From positions 1-33,266 of the forward strand of contig CACZPR010000049.1 in the NCBI GenBank assembly GCA_902783155.1: a stretch of 33,266 nt of DNA, in the 5' to 3' direction. A program made the position numbers and the translations under genes. A model generated the notes under the pieces. It worked only from the letters and a program-made list of their open reading frames with translations, did not search any database and was not told where the DNA came from. Positions 30,105-33,266 of the stretch are shown here, in pieces; position 1 is the first letter of the stretch; each line of letters begins with the position of its first letter. Origin of the DNA: an uncultured Spirochaetaceae bacterium (GTDB taxonomy: Bacteria; Spirochaetota; Spirochaetia; Treponematales; Treponemataceae).

Positions 30105-31604
30105 TTATTTTACAAACTCTTTTTTGAGGAAGTCCAAATCAAGCTCCGGGTAGAGGACGAACTTGTGGAGCAGGGCCTGGACTCTTTTTTTGCCTTCAGC
30201 CTCAACTGCCGGGTCAAGCTCGATTTTTCCCTTTGCAGGTTTTCCGTCTTTTGTGAGTCCCGGTTTTGTTCCCTTTAAGACCAAATCAATGATTTCGGCA
30301 ACTTCCTTCATCTCTTCGACACCCATTCCAAGGGTTGTGAGTCCCGGTGTTCCAATTCTGATTCCTGATGTCCACCATGCACCGTTTTTGTCATAAGGGA
30401 GCGCGTTTGCGTTTGCAGTTACACCGCACTTGAACAAAGCAGCTTCCGCCTGTTTTCCGGTGAGTCCATAAGTTGTCACGTCAACGAGCATCAGGTGGTT
30501 TTCGGTTCCGCCTGTCTGGAGAATCATTCCCTTTGACTTACATGCGTCTGCAAGTGCCTGTGCGTTTTTGACAACGTTGTGCGCATACTCCTGATATGCC
30601 GGTGTGCGGGCTTCCTTGAATGCGATTGCCTTTGCTGCCATGACATGTCCGAGAGGTCCACCGAGAACCATCGGGCATCCCTTGTTCACGTAGTCGGCAT
30701 ATTCGGCCTTGCAGAGAATCATGGCTCCGCGTGGTCCGCGCAAAGTTTTGTGTGTTGTCGTCGTAACAACGTCCGCCCATTTTACCGGGTCAAAATCATC
30801 GGTAAGCACTTTTCCGGCAACAAGACCTGCGAAGTGTGCCATATCGACCATCAAAACTGCTCCGCACTTGTCGGCAATCTCACGGAATCTGCGGAAATTG
30901 ATTTTTCTTGGATACGCGCTGAATCCTGTCAAAAGAATCAGAGGCTTTACTTCCATTGCCTGCTTTTCGATTGCGTCATAATCAAGGAGACCGGTTTCTC
31001 TATCAACACCATAAGGATGGCTCTCGAACATTCTTGCGGAAACGTTCATTCTGTATCCGTGGGTCAAGTGACCGCCGCATGAGTAGTCCAGTCCCATGAG
31101 ACGCTGGTTTCCGAAACGCTTTCTCAGCATGTCAAACTGCTCGTCGGTAAGGTCGCCGAGGGATTTTACGCCAAGCTCCTCAAGTGTCGGGGTCTCAACT
31201 TTTTTTGAGAGGATTGCCCAGTAAGCAACCAGATTTGTGTCTGCACCGGAATGTGGCTGCACATAAGCATAGTCAGCACCAAAAAGAGCCTCTGCTTCAC
31301 GGGCGGCTGTGTTTTCAACCGCATCGATATTCACGCATCCACCGTAATAGCGGTGCTCCGGGTATCCTTCCGCATACTTGTCGGTCAAAAGGTTTCCCAT
31401 GGCAGCCTGGACGTTCAGTGAACAATAGTTTTCTGACGCAACCAGTTTCAAGTGGCTTCTCTGGTTTTCCAGTTCGTTGACGATTGACGCTGCAATATCC
31501 GGCCCGACCTGCGCAACCTGCTGAAGATTTGCGACGTAGGCTGTCATCGCGACATTCGGCTTTCCATTAGCGGAAGCAAGATAATTTTCCAAAGGTGAAG
31601 ACAT
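30105..31604 (-). CDS. glyA: Serine hydroxymethyltransferase, long form
   Basis: PLP enzyme that converts serine and tetrahydrofolate to glycine and 5,10-methylene-THF, 499 residues against about 415-430 for the common form. The PLP lysine is K286 in TTTTHKTLRGPRG; the HRYYGG and SGADTN segments are canonical. An insertion of about 36 residues (133-168) lies between YWAIL and LMGLDYSCGGHLTHG, with a further extension at the N terminus; this longer type is known in chlamydiae and treponemes. I use the ATG at 31604 with GGGGGAA upstream. Together with the folate-dependent purH product in this window it belongs to one-carbon metabolism, although the two genes are not linked. Confidence 0.96.
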   Translation of the reverse strand: MSSPLENYLASANGKPNVAMTAYVANLQQVAQVGPDIAASIVNELENQRSHLKLVASENYCSLNVQAAMGNLLTDKYAEGYPEHRYYGGCVNIDAVENTAAREAEALFGADYAYVQPHSGADTNLVAYWAILSKKVETPTLEELGVKSLGDLTDEQFDMLRKRFGNQRLMGLDYSCGGHLTHGYRMNVSARMFESHPYGVDRETGLLDYDAIEKQAMEVKPLILLTGFSAYPRKINFRRFREIADKCGAVLMVDMAHFAGLVAGKVLTDDFDPVKWADVVTTTTHKTLRGPRGAMILCKAEYADYVNKGCPMVLGGPLGHVMAAKAIAFKEARTPAYQEYAHNVVKNAQALADACKSKGMILQTGGTENHLMLVDVTTYGLTGKQAEAALFKCGVTANANALPYDKNGAWWTSGIRIGTPGLTTLGMGVEEMKEVAEIIDLVLKGTKPGLTKDGKPAKGKIELDPAVEAEGKKRVQALLHKFVLYPELDLDFLKKEFVK

Positions 31605-31762
31605 AAATTCCCCCAAACACGGATTTAGACAGGGAAGGACTCCCCGCCAAGATTTTCAAAGCAATAGCACTATATTATAGTAAAAAAGAAGTTTTTTCAA
31701 TTAAAATATCAATCAAACCGTGGCTTCTGTGTGAAAAGTTCCCGATTTTGAAGCATACTTAT

Positions 31763-31797
31763 AAAAAATCCCCCGTCTCAAAATGAGATGGGGGATT
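31763..31797 (-). terminator. Terminator of the right msp copy
   Basis: A 14-bp stem (AATCCCCCATCTCA with TGAGACGGGGGATT on the minus strand, one mismatch) followed by six T (31763-31768). Confidence 0.92.
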
Positions 31798-31800
31798 AGT

Positions 31801-31817
31801 TCAGCAGACTGAATCAG
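31801..31817 (-). repeat. Shared msp 3'-UTR motif, right copy
   Basis: Reverse complement of the 17-mer at 1497-1513, six bases after the msp stop codon. Confidence 0.85.
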
Positions 31818-31823
31818 CTAAGA

Positions 31824-33266
31824 TTACAGAGCAATCTTGCACTTGAGGTTGATTGTACCAACCTGTCCTTCATTCTGCTTGCCGCTTGTAAGGTTGCGTG
31901 ATGTCCAGTCAAGAGAGAATGTTGTGTTGTTGATAAGTCCAGAAACATCTGCACCAATCTTTACGTTCAACAGAGTGTTGATGGTATTACCATCCTTATC
32001 ATGGGTTCCTACAGCATCGCTATCGAACTGGCCGTTGTCACCGTAGCACTTTCCCTTAAGAGATGCAAGGCTTGTTGCTGTTGTGTTGCTGTTGAAGCGA
32101 ACTCCAGCCTGTGGTGTGATTGTAACGCTGTCGTTAATCTTGAGGTTGTACTTAAGACCACCAGCTACCGCGAAAGCAACATCGCCACCATTTAATGGAG
32201 CGTCAATCTCTGCGAGAGCTGCTGCTGTCAAGTTAGGAACAATCTCTCCGCTGTAGAATGAAGGAACAATCACGAGTTTTGGTCCAGTAGTACTACCAAC
32301 ATATGTGTTGGCTGTATTTGTCATGTTGTTAATATAAACAACAGCTCCAACTCCTGGTGTAACCTTTTTCGCATTGTCGTTGTCCAGATAGTAAACTCCT
32401 GTATTTGCATCGGCCTCTGCACCCCATGAGAAGAGAACTCCAGCCGCAAGATTCATTCCAAGATCAGCTGTGTTATTGTCTCCGTCCTCTCTATAGCCCA
32501 TTGTGTAGCCAACGCTCGGAATGAGCTTGAATGTGTCACCCATTGCGAGAGTGTACTTTGCACTTGCTCCAACTCCGAGAGCCTTTGCATCAAACTGATA
32601 GTCAGCTCCAGCCTTGATTTCCAGTCCTGGAACAAACTTAAGTGTTGCCTCAGCTGCTGCTCCGTAGTCGTTGCCGTACCAATTGTAGGTAGCTGCCTTT
32701 GCAGAGCGGAAGTCAACATCGATAGCAAACAAATTGCTGCTATAGCCTGCAACTATACCCTGTGAGTGGTCTGGTGCCTGAACATTTCCAATTCCCTCAT
32801 TTGATGAGCGAACTGCGTTCTGAGGCTTGAACTCTCCAACCTGTGTATTTCCAGAGCGGACTCCAAGGTAGACAGGGCCGAAGTGAAGCTGTGCCTTTTC
32901 AACAGAAGCTCCGCCGCTTCCATCAAAACTTGCGTTGTCTGATGTCCATTTAAAAGCACCATAATCATTTGTGTAGTCATTACCTACTTTGCCTTTCAGA
33001 TTTCCAGTATCTGCACCTCCGTTCTTTACGTAAAGCTGCTTGCCTTTAACCTCAATCTCGGCCCAGATTCCTTCGCCCTCAGTTTTCTTGGTTCCCTCGT
33101 TAGAGATGTTTACCTTGAGAGTCGCACTTTCTTCATTTTTGAAGCCAGTCTTTTGAGTGTCAAGGTCAACACCCCAAGTAACTGATGCGTTTCCAGAAAG
33201 CTCTGCAACTTTTACGTCTGCTACAGGCTCATCTGCAAATGAAAGTGCAGCCGCCGCGGCTGCCAT
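31824..33266 (-). CDS. msp: Major outer sheath protein (Msp/Tpr family), second copy, 5'-truncated at window edge
   Basis: Paralogue of the gene at the other end of the window, 480 visible residues, cut at the same codon of the signal peptide. Conserved parts are the N-terminal 60 residues, LHFGPVYLGVRSGN, the central GADYQFDAKALG strand, YYLDNDNAKKVTPGVG and the C-terminal ADVSGLINNTTF-to-end segment. It differs in variable loops: an Asp/Asn/Gly-rich insertion at about residues 80-120 that the other copy lacks, and only about 10 residues where the other copy has the long Thr/Ser-rich stretch. The mosaic of near-identical and unrelated segments is typical of Msp/Tpr paralogues diversified at surface loops. 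Confidence 0.9.
   Translation of the reverse strand: MAAAAAALSFADEPVADVKVAELSGNASVTWGVDLDTQKTGFKNEESATLKVNISNEGTKKTEGEGIWAEIEVKGKQLYVKNGGADTGNLKGKVGNDYTNDYGAFKWTSDNASFDGSGGASVEKAQLHFGPVYLGVRSGNTQVGEFKPQNAVRSSNEGIGNVQAPDHSQGIVAGYSSNLFAIDVDFRSAKAATYNWYGNDYGAAAEATLKFVPGLEIKAGADYQFDAKALGVGASAKYTLAMGDTFKLIPSVGYTMGYREDGDNNTADLGMNLAAGVLFSWGAEADANTGVYYLDNDNAKKVTPGVGAVVYINNMTNTANTYVGSTTGPKLVIVPSFYSGEIVPNLTAAALAEIDAPLNGGDVAFAVAGGLKYNLKINDSVTITPQAGVRFNSNTTATSLASLKGKCYGDNGQFDSDAVGTHDKDGNTINTLLNVKIGADVSGLINNTTFSLDWTSRNLTSGKQNEGQVGTINLKCKIAL
33186..33266 (-). repeat. Terminal inverted repeat, right copy (msp 5' end)
   Basis: Exact reverse complement of bases 1-81. Confidence 0.9.

Noticed and set aside
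1..33266. Composite transposon with 81-base terminal inverted repeats
   Set aside because: The repeats are the 5' ends of two msp genes, no transposase is placed accordingly, and the interior is ordinary housekeeping chromosome.

Overview
The window reads as one chromosomal segment of a spirochete, almost certainly a Treponema. It carries two paralogues of the treponemal major outer sheath protein (Msp/Tpr), a FlaB-type periplasmic flagellin, and an Msp–flagellin–lipoprotein gene set typical of host-associated treponemes. Both window ends lie inside an msp gene. The first 81 bases and the reverse complement of the last 81 bases are identical, so the ends look like breaks at a repeated gene family rather than natural gene boundaries.

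Layout. Bases 1-2723 hold the first msp copy (5' truncated) and a convergent tyrosine recombinase. A 354-base gap follows with an inverted repeat, a palindrome and a near-perfect sigma-54 promoter for an Hsp20 gene (3078-3521). From 3589 to 10432, on the minus strand, lies a cell-wall group: two tandem RlpA-like (DPBB plus SPOR) genes, a lipoprotein lytic transglycosylase, and a 1041-residue membrane protein that joins an Hsp70-substrate-domain-like N terminus, acidic PDF-motif repeats, one membrane span and a C-terminal LysM. A secreted YD-type repeat protein follows. A tight four-gene minus-strand operon comes next (15660 down to 11553): C-terminal processing protease, rsmE, a divergent WecG/TagA-like gene, and a sigma-54 activator AAA+ protein without a DNA-binding domain. 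A papain-family lipoprotein with a Tyr/Asp tail lies upstream of it. On the plus strand are a MinD/ParA-like ATPase and lgt, then minus-strand rpn-like and stand-alone AICAR formyltransferase genes.

From 22336 the plus strand carries flaB, an Lrp/AsnC regulator coupled to an aminotransferase, and a TPR protein with an Mrr-like C terminus. Next come a DUF456 membrane protein (minus), tRNA-Pro(GGG), pyrE, a FIST-sensor plus soluble chemotaxis-transducer pair (minus), glyA (minus) and the second msp copy (minus, 5' truncated).

Regulation is unusually readable. Sigma-70, sigma-28 and sigma-54 type promoters can all be picked out. Several genes without a Shine-Dalgarno sequence (ctp, the MinD-like gene, the DUF456 gene, pyrE and one rlpA) have a promoter -10 element ending only 6-7 bases before the ATG, which predicts leaderless transcripts. 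Main points for follow-up are the Hsp70-SBD/LysM fusion, the leaderless set, the sigma-28 promoter on an RlpA gene, the HTH-less sigma-54 activator, and the inverted msp copies next to a recombinase. All family calls come from reading motifs; no database search was possible.
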